A DNA stretch of 64,000 nt from Comamonadaceae bacterium UBA2121 (GTDB lineage: Bacteria; Pseudomonadota; Gammaproteobacteria; Burkholderiales; Burkholderiaceae_C), in assembly GCA_002331385.1 (NCBI GenBank), contig DCYB01000007.1, forward strand, positions 1 to 64,000, read 5' to 3'. Position numbers and translations under genes: made by a program. The notes beneath the pieces are model-generated. The model was not told the DNA's origin, did no database searches, and saw only the letters and a program-made list of their open reading frames with translations. Shown here piece by piece: positions 52,914 to 61,746 of the stretch (position 1 is its first letter; each line of letters begins with the position of its first letter).

Positions 52914-53537
52914 TCTTCAGCTCCTTCAGGGGAATCAAAGGGTTGCCCAACGGGACTCCCAACAGCCATCGCCCTCCCCGCAGTTGCGAAAATTTGTTAA
53001 TGGCTCTTGCGGTTCCGACTCACTCGCCGCGAGCGATCTGATTCTAGAAATTCAAAACACAAATCGGGATATTGTTTTCCTTTACGCAGTAGTACGCAGA
53101 AAACCAGAATGCCGGTACGCAGACCGCTTTTTTTAAATTAAACAAATAAAAACAGACAAAACACAATCAATCATTTAAAGACGCGCACATATTCGATTGT
53201 CCATCCCACCCCACTACGCAGAAGATGAAAAATAGGTGGTAGCAGTGACCCGTTGACCACCCCCGATATTTCACCTTTCGGAATATTTCAAAATTTGAAG
53301 TCGGCACCCGGGAATATCCGCTTGACTCCGGAAAAATCAGCGCAATGATGTGAATGCATCCCGAAAAATAATCCAGAACGCGCGCGCAGTGAGTTAATCC
53401 AGAAAAACGAATACAACGTCGCTTCCGATAAATTCGATCACTCCAAGGCCTTCGATTCATCGCATGTCTCTCGTGAAGTCACACGCCTCTTTCGTGGCTG
53501 CTGCCGCTTCGCTCCGGGCTGGAATCCCGGGGTAATC
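52914..53537. other. AT-rich divergent region between RidA and histidine kinase genes
   Basis: 624 bp. The middle (about 53000–53420) is visibly richer in A and T than the flanks, with runs such as TTTTTTTAAATTAAAC near 53128–53143. It holds four copies of TACGCAG (listed separately) and probably both divergent promoters. An open frame of 97 codons on the minus strand (53167–53460) has no recognisable features and I do not call it a gene. Confidence 0.6.
53083..53221 (+). promoter_or_regulatory. Four TACGCAG heptamers, candidate response-regulator sites
   Basis: Exact TACGCAG at 53083–53089, 53093–53099, 53116–53122 and 53215–53221, all on the same strand; the first two are 10 bp apart (one helical turn). 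NarL-type regulators bind heptamers that begin TAC, and the nearby gene at 54965 encodes such a regulator. The array lies about 170–310 bp upstream of the RidA gene. Confidence 0.5.
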
Positions 53538-54968
53538 GTGCAGTTGCGGCTCAAGCTCATCTTGCTGGCTGCGCTGCCCGTCGCAGTCGCGCTGCTGTGC
53601 ATGGGTTTGATGGTGCGACACCAATCGCTGGCGCTGGCCAAAGATGAACGCCGACTGGTGGAGTCCGCCTATCTGCACAGCAAGGAAACCGAACTGCGGC
53701 ACTACGTGGAGCTCGCGCGCACGGCCATCCAGCGCATTGCCGACATCGAAGGCCTGAGCGAGAGCGAGCGACAGCGCCGGGCCATCCAGGCCGTCTCGCA
53801 GATGCGGTTTGGCGACGATGGCTATTTCTTCCTCTACGACCAGCGCGGCAATCTGCTCGTACACCCCGAGGAAATGTCGGTGCCCAACCTCGACCTGTGT
53901 GACCCCAACGAGGGCAGCGGTCAGGCCTCGGCCAAATTGCTGCTCGACTCGGCGCACGCGGGTGGCGGGCTGGTGCGCTATGCGTGGACCAAGCCCTCCT
54001 CGCAGATCACCGTTCCCAAGCTCGGTTACGTGCTCAAGATTCCGCCATGGGATTGGGTCGTGGGCACGGGCCTCTACCTTGACGACGTAGACCAAACGCT
54101 CAGCCGCATCGATGAGCGAGCGCAGCGCAATATTTCGGCCACGCAGCAAAGACTGTTCCTCATCGCTGCCGCCTGCATGGTGTTGATTGCCGCCGCTGGC
54201 GTGATGCTGAACCTGAAGGACCACCGCATCTCCAACGCCAAGCTGCAACGCCTTGCGCAGCGCGTGGTGCATTCGCAAGAAGAAGAGCGTGCGCGCGTCG
54301 CGCGCGACCTGCACGACGGCGTGGTGCAGGTGCTGGTGTCCTCCAAATTCCTGCTGGAAACCGCGCAGTTGCAGCACGCTTATCAGGACGCATCCAGCGC
54401 GCGCTCCGCGGACCATGGCAAAGCACTCGATCAGGGGCTGGAACGCCTGAATGAAGCGCTGGTGGAGATTCGCCGCGTCTCGCACGGACTGCGCCCGGCG
54501 CTGCTCGATGATCTGGGCCTGCCCGCCGCCCTTGCCCTGCTGTGCGAACAGATGTCGCAAGGACAGGAACTGGAAGTCGGCTTTCACCAGACGGGCGAAG
54601 TGCGCCCCATCCCCACCACCCACGCCACGGCGCTGTACCGCGTGGCGCAAGAGGCCGTCAAAAATGCCCGCACGCACGCCAACGCCTGCACCGTGCTCGT
54701 GACGCTGGAATACCGCCCCCACGCCCTGACGCTGCAAGTGCACGACAACGGCGGCGGCTTCGACGTGCAGCGGATTCTGGCCGACGGCACCAGCGGCATC
54801 GGCCTGCGCAACATGCGCGAGCGGCTGGACGCATTGAACGGGCATTTCCACATCCAGTCCGATCGCACCGGCACCCGCATCCTCGCCACGCTGCCCTTGA
54901 AGCAGGGAGCCGAAGACGACGCCCGTGCCCCCCATTCGCAATTCGACTCCAGCTACGCCCCCGCATGA
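53538..54968 (+). CDS. Cache-domain sensor histidine kinase (NarX/DegS type)
   Basis: 476 residues. TM1 at ~7–26, a periplasmic single-Cache sensor domain at ~35–200 (FGDDGYFFLYDQRGNLLVHP, DWVVGTGLYLDDVDQTL), TM2 at ~206–225, HisKA_3 with phospho-acceptor H259 in RVARDLHDGVV, and an HATPase_c domain with VHDNGGGFD and TSGIGLRNMRERL. Single-Cache domains of this type often sense small carboxylates or amino acid derivatives. The start is a GTG (53538), no better ATG being in frame. The stop overlaps the response regulator start (ATGA). Divergent from the exported RidA/PLP unit. Confidence 0.9.
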   Translation: MQLRLKLILLAALPVAVALLCMGLMVRHQSLALAKDERRLVESAYLHSKETELRHYVELARTAIQRIADIEGLSESERQRRAIQAVSQMRFGDDGYFFLYDQRGNLLVHPEEMSVPNLDLCDPNEGSGQASAKLLLDSAHAGGGLVRYAWTKPSSQITVPKLGYVLKIPPWDWVVGTGLYLDDVDQTLSRIDERAQRNISATQQRLFLIAAACMVLIAAAGVMLNLKDHRISNAKLQRLAQRVVHSQEEERARVARDLHDGVVQVLVSSKFLLETAQLQHAYQDASSARSADHGKALDQGLERLNEALVEIRRVSHGLRPALLDDLGLPAALALLCEQMSQGQELEVGFHQTGEVRPIPTTHATALYRVAQEAVKNARTHANACTVLVTLEYRPHALTLQVHDNGGGFDVQRILADGTSGIGLRNMRERLDALNGHFHIQSDRTGTRILATLPLKQGAEDDARAPHSQFDSSYAPA

Positions 54969-55618
54969 CCACCGCAAGCTCCAGCATCCGAATCCTGCTC
55001 GTCGACGATCACCCCCTCGTGCGCGATGGCGTACGCATGCGCCTGCAGGTCACGCCGCACATCCGCGTGGCGGGCGAAGCCAGCAACGCGGAAGACGCGC
55101 TCCTGCTGGCAGAACAATTGCAGCCAGACATCGTCGTCACCGACATCCGCATGTCGGGCATCAGCGGCATCCAGCTCGCGGCGGCCCTGCAAAAGCAATG
55201 CCCGCTGGTGCGCGTGCTGCTGCTGTCGATGCACCAGGAAGAAGAATACGTGCAACGCGCCATCGACCTGGGTGCGCGTGGCTACGTGCTCAAGGACGCT
55301 CCCGCGCAGCAGTTGATACTGGCCATCGAGCAGGTCCATCAGGGGCACACGTTCTTCAGCCCCGGGCTGCAAACCCATGACGCCGGTGCGCAGGCCGAAG
55401 CCGCCGGCAAGCGCTCGCTCACGCCACGAGAAGTGTCGGTGCTGCAACTGCTGGCGCAAGGGCGATCCAACAAGGAGATCGCCGAGTTGATGGGTTCCTC
55501 CATCCGCACCGTGGAAACTCACCGCCTGCACTTGCGCCGCAAACTGCGCATCGTGGGGCGTGCGGCTTTGGTCAAATACGCGGTCGATTTCGCCGACCTG
55601 CAGATCGGGCAAGTCTGA
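54965..55618 (+). CDS. NarL/LuxR-type response regulator
   Basis: 217 residues. Receiver domain with LVDDHPLVRDG near 12–22, phosphorylated D60 (VVTDIRMSG) and K near 110 (YVLKDAP). The C-terminal LuxR-type helix-turn-helix is LTPREVSVLQLLAQGRSNKEIAELMGSSIRTVETHRLHLRRKL at ~150–195. Partner of the coupled histidine kinase. Candidate targets are the TACGCAG heptamers upstream of the RidA gene. Confidence 0.93.
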   Translation: MTTASSSIRILLVDDHPLVRDGVRMRLQVTPHIRVAGEASNAEDALLLAEQLQPDIVVTDIRMSGISGIQLAAALQKQCPLVRVLLLSMHQEEEYVQRAIDLGARGYVLKDAPAQQLILAIEQVHQGHTFFSPGLQTHDAGAQAEAAGKRSLTPREVSVLQLLAQGRSNKEIAELMGSSIRTVETHRLHLRRKLRIVGRAALVKYAVDFADLQIGQV

Positions 55619-55730
55619 GTCCAGGGGCTTCGCACCGCGCGTGCGACAAATTGCGTAGACTCCCCTCATCCCGTCAGTGCCACAGCGCGCGCTGCAGTGG
55701 CGTCTTTTCTGCTCTTTCCATTCCATCGAC

Positions 55731-56201
55731 ATGCCGAAATTTGTGGACACCTCGCCCCCCGGACAATGCATCTTCTGCCGCATCGTGGCACGGGAAATTC
55801 CCGCCGCCGTGGTGTATGAGGATGAGCTCACCATCGCCTTCATGGACATCGGCCAGGTCAATCCGGGGCATGTGCTTGTCGCCACCCGACGGCACGCTGC
55901 CAACCTTTTCGAGACCACGGACGAAGAAGCCGCCGCCCTCATGCAAACGGCGCGCCGCGTGGCGCTCGCGGATCAGCAAGCCTTCCCCTCTGCGGGCCTG
56001 ACGCTGTTGCAGGCCAATGGGGCTGAGGGTGGCCAGACGGTGAACCACGTTCACATGCACGTCGTGCCGCGTCACGCCAACGACGGCATCGAACTGTCCT
56101 GGCCCCGCAAGGAGCCCGCCGCATCCGTGCTGGCCGAATACGCCGAACAACTGCGCAACGCACTCGCCGCAGATCGCGAGGGGGAAACTGCTGCCCGATG
56201 A
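55731..56201 (+). CDS. HIT-family hydrolase
   Basis: 156 residues. Purine-nucleotide-binding HIT fold: CIFCRIVAREIPAAVVYED at the N-terminus, PGHVLVATRRH, and the histidine triad VNHVHMHVVPRH near 115–125. Likely a cytoplasmic hydrolase of nucleoside phosphoramidates or dinucleotides (Hint/ApfH type). The ATG at 55731 is preferred to an in-frame one at 55677. It is 35 nt before miaA. Confidence 0.9.
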   Translation: MPKFVDTSPPGQCIFCRIVAREIPAAVVYEDELTIAFMDIGQVNPGHVLVATRRHAANLFETTDEEAAALMQTARRVALADQQAFPSAGLTLLQANGAEGGQTVNHVHMHVVPRHANDGIELSWPRKEPAASVLAEYAEQLRNALAADREGETAAR

Positions 56202-56236
56202 GGCGCGGCGCACCATGGGTGCGCGACAATTGCGGG

Positions 56237-57211
56237 ATGACTCCATCGCCTTCCCTGCCCTGCATTGCGATCGCCGGGCCCACTGCATCCGGTAAAACCG
56301 CCGCCGCGCTCGCTCTGGCAGCGCGGCTGGCTCCCGCGATGGCGGTGGAAATCATCAGCGTGGATTCCGCACTGGTGTATCGCGGCATGGACATCGGCAC
56401 TGCCAAACCCACGCGCGCCGAAATGGCGCAAGCGCCGCACCACCTCATCGACATCATCGACGCCCGCGACAGCTACAGCGCGGCGCAGTTCGTGGCAGAC
56501 GCGCAGCGCCTGATTGCGGACATTCGCGCGCGCGGTGCATTGCCGCTGCTGGTGGGCGGCACGATGCTGTATTTCAAGGCGCTGATCGACGGCATCGACG
56601 ACATGCCGCCCGCCGACGCCGCCATCCGCGCCCAACTGGACGCGCAGGCCGCGCAACGGGGCTGGCCCGCCATGCATGCGGAGCTGGCCGGCGTCGATCC
56701 GGTCACCGCCGCGCGCCTGGCACCCGCAGACAGCCAGCGCATCCAGCGCGCGCTGGAGGTCTGGCACCTCTCGGGTCGGCCCTTGTCCAGTTTTCACGCA
56801 ACGCGCACACCAGGCGCTGTCAACGGTCCGTTGGCTCCGGACGCGCTGTATTCGCTCGAGCCGGATGACCGCGCCTGGCTGCACGAGCGCATCGCGCTGC
56901 GCTTTCACACCATGCTGAACGAGGGCTTCATGCAGGAGGTCGAGCGCCTGCGCGCGCGCGGCGACCTGCATGCCGATCTGCCCTCGATGCGCTGCGTGGG
57001 TTACCGGCAGGCGTGGGAAACGCTCGACGGCCTGCACCCCATGAGCACACTCGCCGAACGCGGCATTGCCGCCACGCGCCAGTTGGCCAAGCGCCAGATC
57101 ACCTGGCTGCGCAGCATGCCCGAGCGCACCATCATCGCGTGCGATCGCCCAGACGCCACGCAACGGCTGGTGGACGCTATTGCGCAACGCGTCGCCACAG
57201 CAGCAGGATGA
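56237..57211 (+). CDS. miaA: tRNA dimethylallyltransferase
   Basis: Adds a dimethylallyl group to A37 of tRNAs reading U-starting codons. 324 residues. P-loop GPTASGKT at 14–21, the DSALVYRGMDIGTAKP motif near 40–55, GGTMLYFKALIDGIDDMP near 100 and SMRCVGYRQAW near 240. The start ATG at 56237 fits the usual N-terminus. The next gene, an ABC ATPase, starts inside its last codons (4-nt overlap), which may link their expression. Confidence 0.96.
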   Translation: MTPSPSLPCIAIAGPTASGKTAAALALAARLAPAMAVEIISVDSALVYRGMDIGTAKPTRAEMAQAPHHLIDIIDARDSYSAAQFVADAQRLIADIRARGALPLLVGGTMLYFKALIDGIDDMPPADAAIRAQLDAQAAQRGWPAMHAELAGVDPVTAARLAPADSQRIQRALEVWHLSGRPLSSFHATRTPGAVNGPLAPDALYSLEPDDRAWLHERIALRFHTMLNEGFMQEVERLRARGDLHADLPSMRCVGYRQAWETLDGLHPMSTLAERGIAATRQLAKRQITWLRSMPERTIIACDRPDATQRLVDAIAQRVATAAG

Positions 57212-57894
57212 GCGACGTGAACACCACGTCCGGGCAAGGCGCACTCCTGCAGATTCGCGATCTGGGCAAACACTACGGCGGCTCAGCGGTATTCAGCCAT
57301 GTGGACATGGATGTCGCGCCCGGAGAGTTCGTCGCCATCGTCGGGGATTCCGGCGTGGGCAAATCCACACTGCTGAACTGCATCGCAGGTCTGGACCAAT
57401 GGGACAGCGGCAGCGTGCGGCATGTGGGCGTGGACCTGTCCACGATGGATGAGCGCGCACGCGCCATCTGGCGACGCTCGCATGTCGGCTTCGTGTTTCA
57501 GGCATTCCACGTGTTGCCGCATCTGGACGTGGCGCAGAACATCGGCCTGCCGTTGCTGTTGCTCGGTCAGGCCGACGCCGCGCGCGTGGACGCCATGATG
57601 CGCGCCGTTGGTCTGGACGGCATGGGCGCGCGCTTGCCGCAGGAGCTTTCCGGCGGGCAGTTGCAGCGCGTGGCCATCGCGCGCGCATTGGTGCATCGCC
57701 CCGCCCTGCTGCTGGCGGATGAGCCCACCGGCAATCTCGACCCCGACACCGCTGCGCGCATCATGGATCTGTTGATTGCGCAGACGCGCGAACACCGTGC
57801 CGCGCTGGTGCTGGTGACCCATGCGCAGGCCGCAGCCGCCCGCGCCGATCGCGTGCTGCGCCTGACCGCGCAGGGCGTGCGCTCCATGACGTGA
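57208..57894 (+). CDS. ABC transporter ATP-binding protein (LolD/AttE-like)
   Basis: 228 residues. Walker A GDSGVGKST near 47–55, signature LSGGQLQRVAIARAL near 148, Walker B LLLADEPTGNLD near 170. This is the short single-domain type that works with FtsX-like permeases (LolD, MacB and AttE families). Overlaps the permease start (GTG within GTGA). Part of a unit ABC ATPase – FtsX permease – PLP enzyme – lipocalin-like protein that resembles AttEFGH systems. Confidence 0.9.
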   Translation: MSDVNTTSGQGALLQIRDLGKHYGGSAVFSHVDMDVAPGEFVAIVGDSGVGKSTLLNCIAGLDQWDSGSVRHVGVDLSTMDERARAIWRRSHVGFVFQAFHVLPHLDVAQNIGLPLLLLGQADAARVDAMMRAVGLDGMGARLPQELSGGQLQRVAIARALVHRPALLLADEPTGNLDPDTAARIMDLLIAQTREHRAALVLVTHAQAAAARADRVLRLTAQGVRSMT

Positions 57895-60548
57895 GCAGTT
57901 CCATGATTGCGGCGCTGCTTCGCACCCTGTCCTGGCAGACACTGCGCCACCACCCGTGGCGCACGGCCGCCGCCGTGCTCGCCGTGATGCTGGGCGTGGC
58001 GCTGGGGTTTGCGGTGCACGTGATCAACGCATCGGCGCTCAGCGAATTCTCACGCGCCGTGCGCAACGTGCAAGGCCAGCCGGATCTGGAGCTGCGCGCC
58101 GCGCACGGCACGCTCACGCACGCCACCTACGCAGCGCTGGCCACCGACACGCGCGTGGCGCTCGCCAGCCCCTGGCTGGAGATCGACACCCAGGCCCGCA
58201 GCAACGCGCCAGATGCCGTCCATGTCCCGCTGAAGGTTGTCGGCGCCGACACCCTGCTGCTGAGCAGTGTTGCGCCCGCACTGGCGCCGCGCGTGGCAGC
58301 GGCGGTGGATCGCCTGGCCATGGTTTCGCCCGACACTGTCTTTCTGAACGCTACCGCCCTTGCAGCGCTGCGCTTGTCGGAACCGGCCAGCGGCCACTTG
58401 CCGCGCATTCGGCTGCAAGCAGGCAGCGCGATCAAGGAGGTGACCGTGGCCGGCACCGTGTCTGCCGCGGGCGCGCCCGTTGCGGTGATGGACATCGGCG
58501 CGGCGCAAGACTTCTTCGCGCGTCAGGGCGAGCTCTCGCGCATCGATCTCCAACTGCGCCCCGGTGTGTCGGTCAGCCAGATGGCGCAGCAACTGGCAGC
58601 GCCCGCGCAGTCACCCACACAGTCCCACGCACAGTCCCACGCACAGTCGCTCGTCGTGGCCGAACCCGGCGATGCCGCCCTGCGCGTGGACAACCTCTCC
58701 CGCGCTTACCGCGTCAATCTCACCGTGCTGGCGCTCGTCGCCTTGTTCACCGGCGCGTTCCTCGTGTTCTCGATTCTCGCGCTGAGCGTGACACAGCGCG
58801 CAGCGCAATTCGCACTGCTGGGCGTGCTCGGAGTCACGCCCGGACAACGCCAAGCCCTCGTGCTCGCGGAAGCCGGCGTGCTGGGCGCCATCGGCAGCGT
58901 GGCGGGCATTGCGCTGGGCGCGGCGCTGGCAGCGGCTGCACTGCGCCTGCTGGGTGGCGATCTGGGCGGTGGCTACTTCACCGGCGTGCATCCGGATCTG
59001 CAATTCGACTTCTCGACCGCCCTCATCTACTCCTTGCTCGGCTTGGCCGCTGCACTGGTGGGTGGTTGGTGGCCCGCGCGACAGGCGCAGTCGCTTGCGC
59101 CCGCCCAGACACTCAAGGGCCTGAGCGCCGCCGAGCGCCGCACGCAACGCCCCTGGATGGGCTTGCTGTTGCTCGCCGTGGGGGTCGCACTGGCGCAAGC
59201 GCCTGCCTGGAATGGCGTTCCCGTCGCCGCCTACACGTCGGTGGGGCTGCTGCTGATTGGCGGCATCGCGCTGCTGCCATGGGTGGTGCAGGCGCTCATC
59301 GGCATCGCCACGCCGTTCACGCGGCATGCAGCCCCCTTGCTGCTGGCGACCGAACGCGCCCGGCGCACGCGCGGTGTGGCCGCGATTGCGGTGGGTGGCG
59401 TGGTCGCCAGCCTCAGTCTGGCCGTGGCGCTCACCGTCATGGTGGGCAGTTTCCGCATCTCCGTCACGCACTGGCTCGACACGGTCGTTCCAGCGCCGTG
59501 GTACGTGCGCGTGGCGGGATTGCCGGCGGGCGACGATGCCGCCATCTTCACCCGCGCACAGGTGCAGGCCATTCGCGCCCTGCCCGGCGTGGAGCGGGTA
59601 CAGGCGCAACGTGTGAGCAGCGTGCGCCTGGACGCACAGAAAGCGCCCATCGCCGTGCTGGCGCGATCCATGGGCGCGGACCCGGCCAGCGCACTTCCGT
59701 TGGTGCAAGGCCCTATCGACGTACCCGCTCACCGCATTCCCATTTATGTGAGTGAGGCCGTGGTGGCACTCTACGGCGTGCAGCCTGGCGACGCATGGCC
59801 CGCATTCAACGCTGCCATGGCCCAAAGCACAGGCGCGTCCGGCACGGTGCCGATCGTGGCCGGTGTGTGGCGCGACTATCTGCGCCAGTTCGGAGCCGTC
59901 GCCATGGACAGCGAAGACTACGCGCGCTGGAGCGGCGATGAGCGCGCGACCGATCTGGCACTCTGGCCGCGCCCCGACGCCGACATCCCCGCCCTGCAAC
60001 GTGCCATCGCGCAGATCGTGCCCTTGCAAGCCGACTCCGATGCCGACTCCACAGTCAACGCCGAACCGGGCCAGCCCGGCACGCTCGCCTTCACCTCCTC
60101 CGGCTCGATCCGCGCCCGCACGCTGAACATGTTCGACCGCACCTTCGCCGTCACGTACTGGCTGCAGGCGGTCGCCATCGGCATCGGCCTGTTCGGCGTG
60201 GCCGCCAGCTTCAGCGCCCAGGTGCTCGCGCGGCGCAAGGAATTCGGCCTGCTCGCGCACCTCGGCCTCACGCGCAGGCAGATCCTGGGCATCGTCGCGG
60301 GCGAAGGCCTGGCGTGGACCGTGGTCGGCGCCGTCGTCGGCACCGCCCTCGGCCTGGCCGTTTCCGCCGTGCTGGTCTTCGTCGTCAATCCGCAAAGCTT
60401 CCACTGGACCATGGACCTGCAAATTCCATGGTGGCGACTGCTGGCCCTGGCGCTCGCCCTGATCGCCTGCGGCACCGCCACCGCATGGTTCGCAGGCCGC
60501 GCCGCCGCCAGCCCATCGGCGGTGCTGGCAGTGAAGGAAGACTGGTGA
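57891..60548 (+). CDS. FtsX-like ABC permease, double domain (AttFG-type)
   Basis: 885 residues. N-terminal TM at ~20–45, a large periplasmic part, FtsX-type helix blocks around 275–410 (LVALFTGAFLVFSILALSVTQRAAQFALLGVLG near 280–310) and at the C-terminus (GIGLFGVAASFSAQVLARRKEFGLLAHLGLTRRQI near 770–800). Two FtsX units in one chain replace the separate F and G subunits. A GTG at 57891 overlaps the ATPase stop; an ATG follows at 57903, and either may be used. A Gln-Ser-His tandem repeat (58608–58650) lies in the periplasmic domain. The exported or extracted substrate is unknown; AttEFGH relatives have been tied to lipid or antimicrobial peptide handling. Confidence 0.88.
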   Translation: MSSSMIAALLRTLSWQTLRHHPWRTAAAVLAVMLGVALGFAVHVINASALSEFSRAVRNVQGQPDLELRAAHGTLTHATYAALATDTRVALASPWLEIDTQARSNAPDAVHVPLKVVGADTLLLSSVAPALAPRVAAAVDRLAMVSPDTVFLNATALAALRLSEPASGHLPRIRLQAGSAIKEVTVAGTVSAAGAPVAVMDIGAAQDFFARQGELSRIDLQLRPGVSVSQMAQQLAAPAQSPTQSHAQSHAQSLVVAEPGDAALRVDNLSRAYRVNLTVLALVALFTGAFLVFSILALSVTQRAAQFALLGVLGVTPGQRQALVLAEAGVLGAIGSVAGIALGAALAAAALRLLGGDLGGGYFTGVHPDLQFDFSTALIYSLLGLAAALVGGWWPARQAQSLAPAQTLKGLSAAERRTQRPWMGLLLLAVGVALAQAPAWNGVPVAAYTSVGLLLIGGIALLPWVVQALIGIATPFTRHAAPLLLATERARRTRGVAAIAVGGVVASLSLAVALTVMVGSFRISVTHWLDTVVPAPWYVRVAGLPAGDDAAIFTRAQVQAIRALPGVERVQAQRVSSVRLDAQKAPIAVLARSMGADPASALPLVQGPIDVPAHRIPIYVSEAVVALYGVQPGDAWPAFNAAMAQSTGASGTVPIVAGVWRDYLRQFGAVAMDSEDYARWSGDERATDLALWPRPDADIPALQRAIAQIVPLQADSDADSTVNAEPGQPGTLAFTSSGSIRARTLNMFDRTFAVTYWLQAVAIGIGLFGVAASFSAQVLARRKEFGLLAHLGLTRRQILGIVAGEGLAWTVVGAVVGTALGLAVSAVLVFVVNPQSFHWTMDLQIPWWRLLALALALIACGTATAWFAGRAAASPSAVLAVKEDW
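58608..58650 (+). repeat. 12-bp tandem repeat inside the permease gene
   Basis: About three units of CAGTCCCACGCA (first and last degenerate), coding for repeated Gln-Ser-His-Ala. Units are a multiple of three, so changes in copy number keep the frame. Confidence 0.7.
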
Positions 60549-60663
60549 ACTGCGCCTGGCAACCCTCAGCCATGCGAGGGAAATCGCCGTATCACGCCAT
60601 GCCATACTGGCAGCCGGACTGCGCCAGTCGCTGGTGCGTTTTTCAGGATCACCAGGTGCGCCG

Positions 60664-61746
60664 ATGAATTTACCCAACGCCAATCCGTCCTCCACCCCGC
60701 ACGACACATGGCTGCATCAAGCCATCTCGCGCATCGAAGCCGACTACCAGCGCAGTGCGGATACGCACCTGATTCCGCTGCCGTTGCCTGCGTTCTCCAA
60801 CGTGGGCATCGACCTGTACCTGAAGGATGAATCCACGCACCCCACGGGAAGCCTGAAGCATCGGCTGGCGCGCTCCCTGTTCCTGTATGCGCTGTGCAAT
60901 GGCTGGCTGCATGCGGGCTCGACCGTTGTGGAGGCGTCCAGCGGTTCGACGGCGGTAAGCGAGGCCTATTTTTCGCGCTTGCTCGGGTTGCCGTTCGTCG
61001 CGGTGATGCCGCGTTCGACCTCGGCAGAAAAGATTGCGCTCATCGAGTTCTATGGCGGGCGCTGTCATTTTGTGGAGAGCGCCTCTGACGTGTATGACGC
61101 CGCACGCGCCGTGGCGCAGGAGACGGGCGGTCACTACATGGACCAGTTCACCTTTGCCGAGCGCGCGACCGACTGGCGCGGCAACAACAACATTGCTGAG
61201 AGCATGTTCACGCAGATGCAGCGCGAGCGCTTTCCCATTCCGCGCTGGATTGTGGTGGGTGCGGGCACGGGCGGCACGAGTGCCACCATCGGTCGCTACG
61301 TGCGCTTCCAGATGCACGCCACGCAGTTGTGTGTGGCCGATCCTGCGGGCTCGGTGTTCGGCGAGTACCACCGCACGGGCGACGCCACGCTGACGGCGCC
61401 CGGCTCTCGCATCGAAGGCATTGGCCGTCCGCGCGTGGAGCCGAGCTTCATCCGCAGTCTGGTGGATCGCATGGTGGAAGTGGCAGACGTCGACTCCATC
61501 GCCGCGATGCGCGCGCTGTCGTCCTTGCTGGGGCGGCGCGTGGGGCCCTCTACCGGCACCAACTTTGTCGCCATGCTCCAGCTCGCGTGCGAGATGCGCG
61601 ATGCGGGCGAGCAAGGCTCGATTCTGTCCCTGCTCTGTGATGCGGGCGAGCGCTATTTGCCCACCTACCATGACGACGCCTGGGTGATGCGCTGTTTGGG
61701 GGAATGCGAAACGGCCAGCGTCAGGCTCCACGCGCAGATGGCCTGA
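60664..61746 (+). CDS. PLP-dependent cysteine-synthase-family enzyme (Cds1-like)
   Basis: 360 residues, fold type II PLP enzyme. Schiff-base K65 in HPTGSLKHRLA; SSGSTAVSEAYFSRLLGL near 100 binds substrate carboxylate and phosphate; GAGTGGTSATIGRY near 205 is the phosphate loop. It resembles the Cds1-type L-cysteine desulfhydrases of Actinobacteria and Proteobacteria more than CysK or CysM, so it may release sulfide from cysteine. The start at 60664 comes 115 nt after the permease stop, and its stop overlaps the lipocalin gene start (TGATG), so it belongs to the same unit. Confidence 0.82.
   Translation: MNLPNANPSSTPHDTWLHQAISRIEADYQRSADTHLIPLPLPAFSNVGIDLYLKDESTHPTGSLKHRLARSLFLYALCNGWLHAGSTVVEASSGSTAVSEAYFSRLLGLPFVAVMPRSTSAEKIALIEFYGGRCHFVESASDVYDAARAVAQETGGHYMDQFTFAERATDWRGNNNIAESMFTQMQRERFPIPRWIVVGAGTGGTSATIGRYVRFQMHATQLCVADPAGSVFGEYHRTGDATLTAPGSRIEGIGRPRVEPSFIRSLVDRMVEVADVDSIAAMRALSSLLGRRVGPSTGTNFVAMLQLACEMRDAGEQGSILSLLCDAGERYLPTYHDDAWVMRCLGECETASVRLHAQMA

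Noticed and set aside
53167..53460. 97-codon minus-strand open frame in the AT-rich gap
   Set aside because: No domain, no clear ribosome binding site and odd composition. It could be a small real gene but nothing supports it.
53457..54977. 506-codon minus-strand open frame
   Set aside because: Antisense to the Cache histidine kinase; the kinase has all boxes in order.
58611..60707. 698-codon minus-strand open frame
   Set aside because: Shadow of the FtsX-like permease gene.
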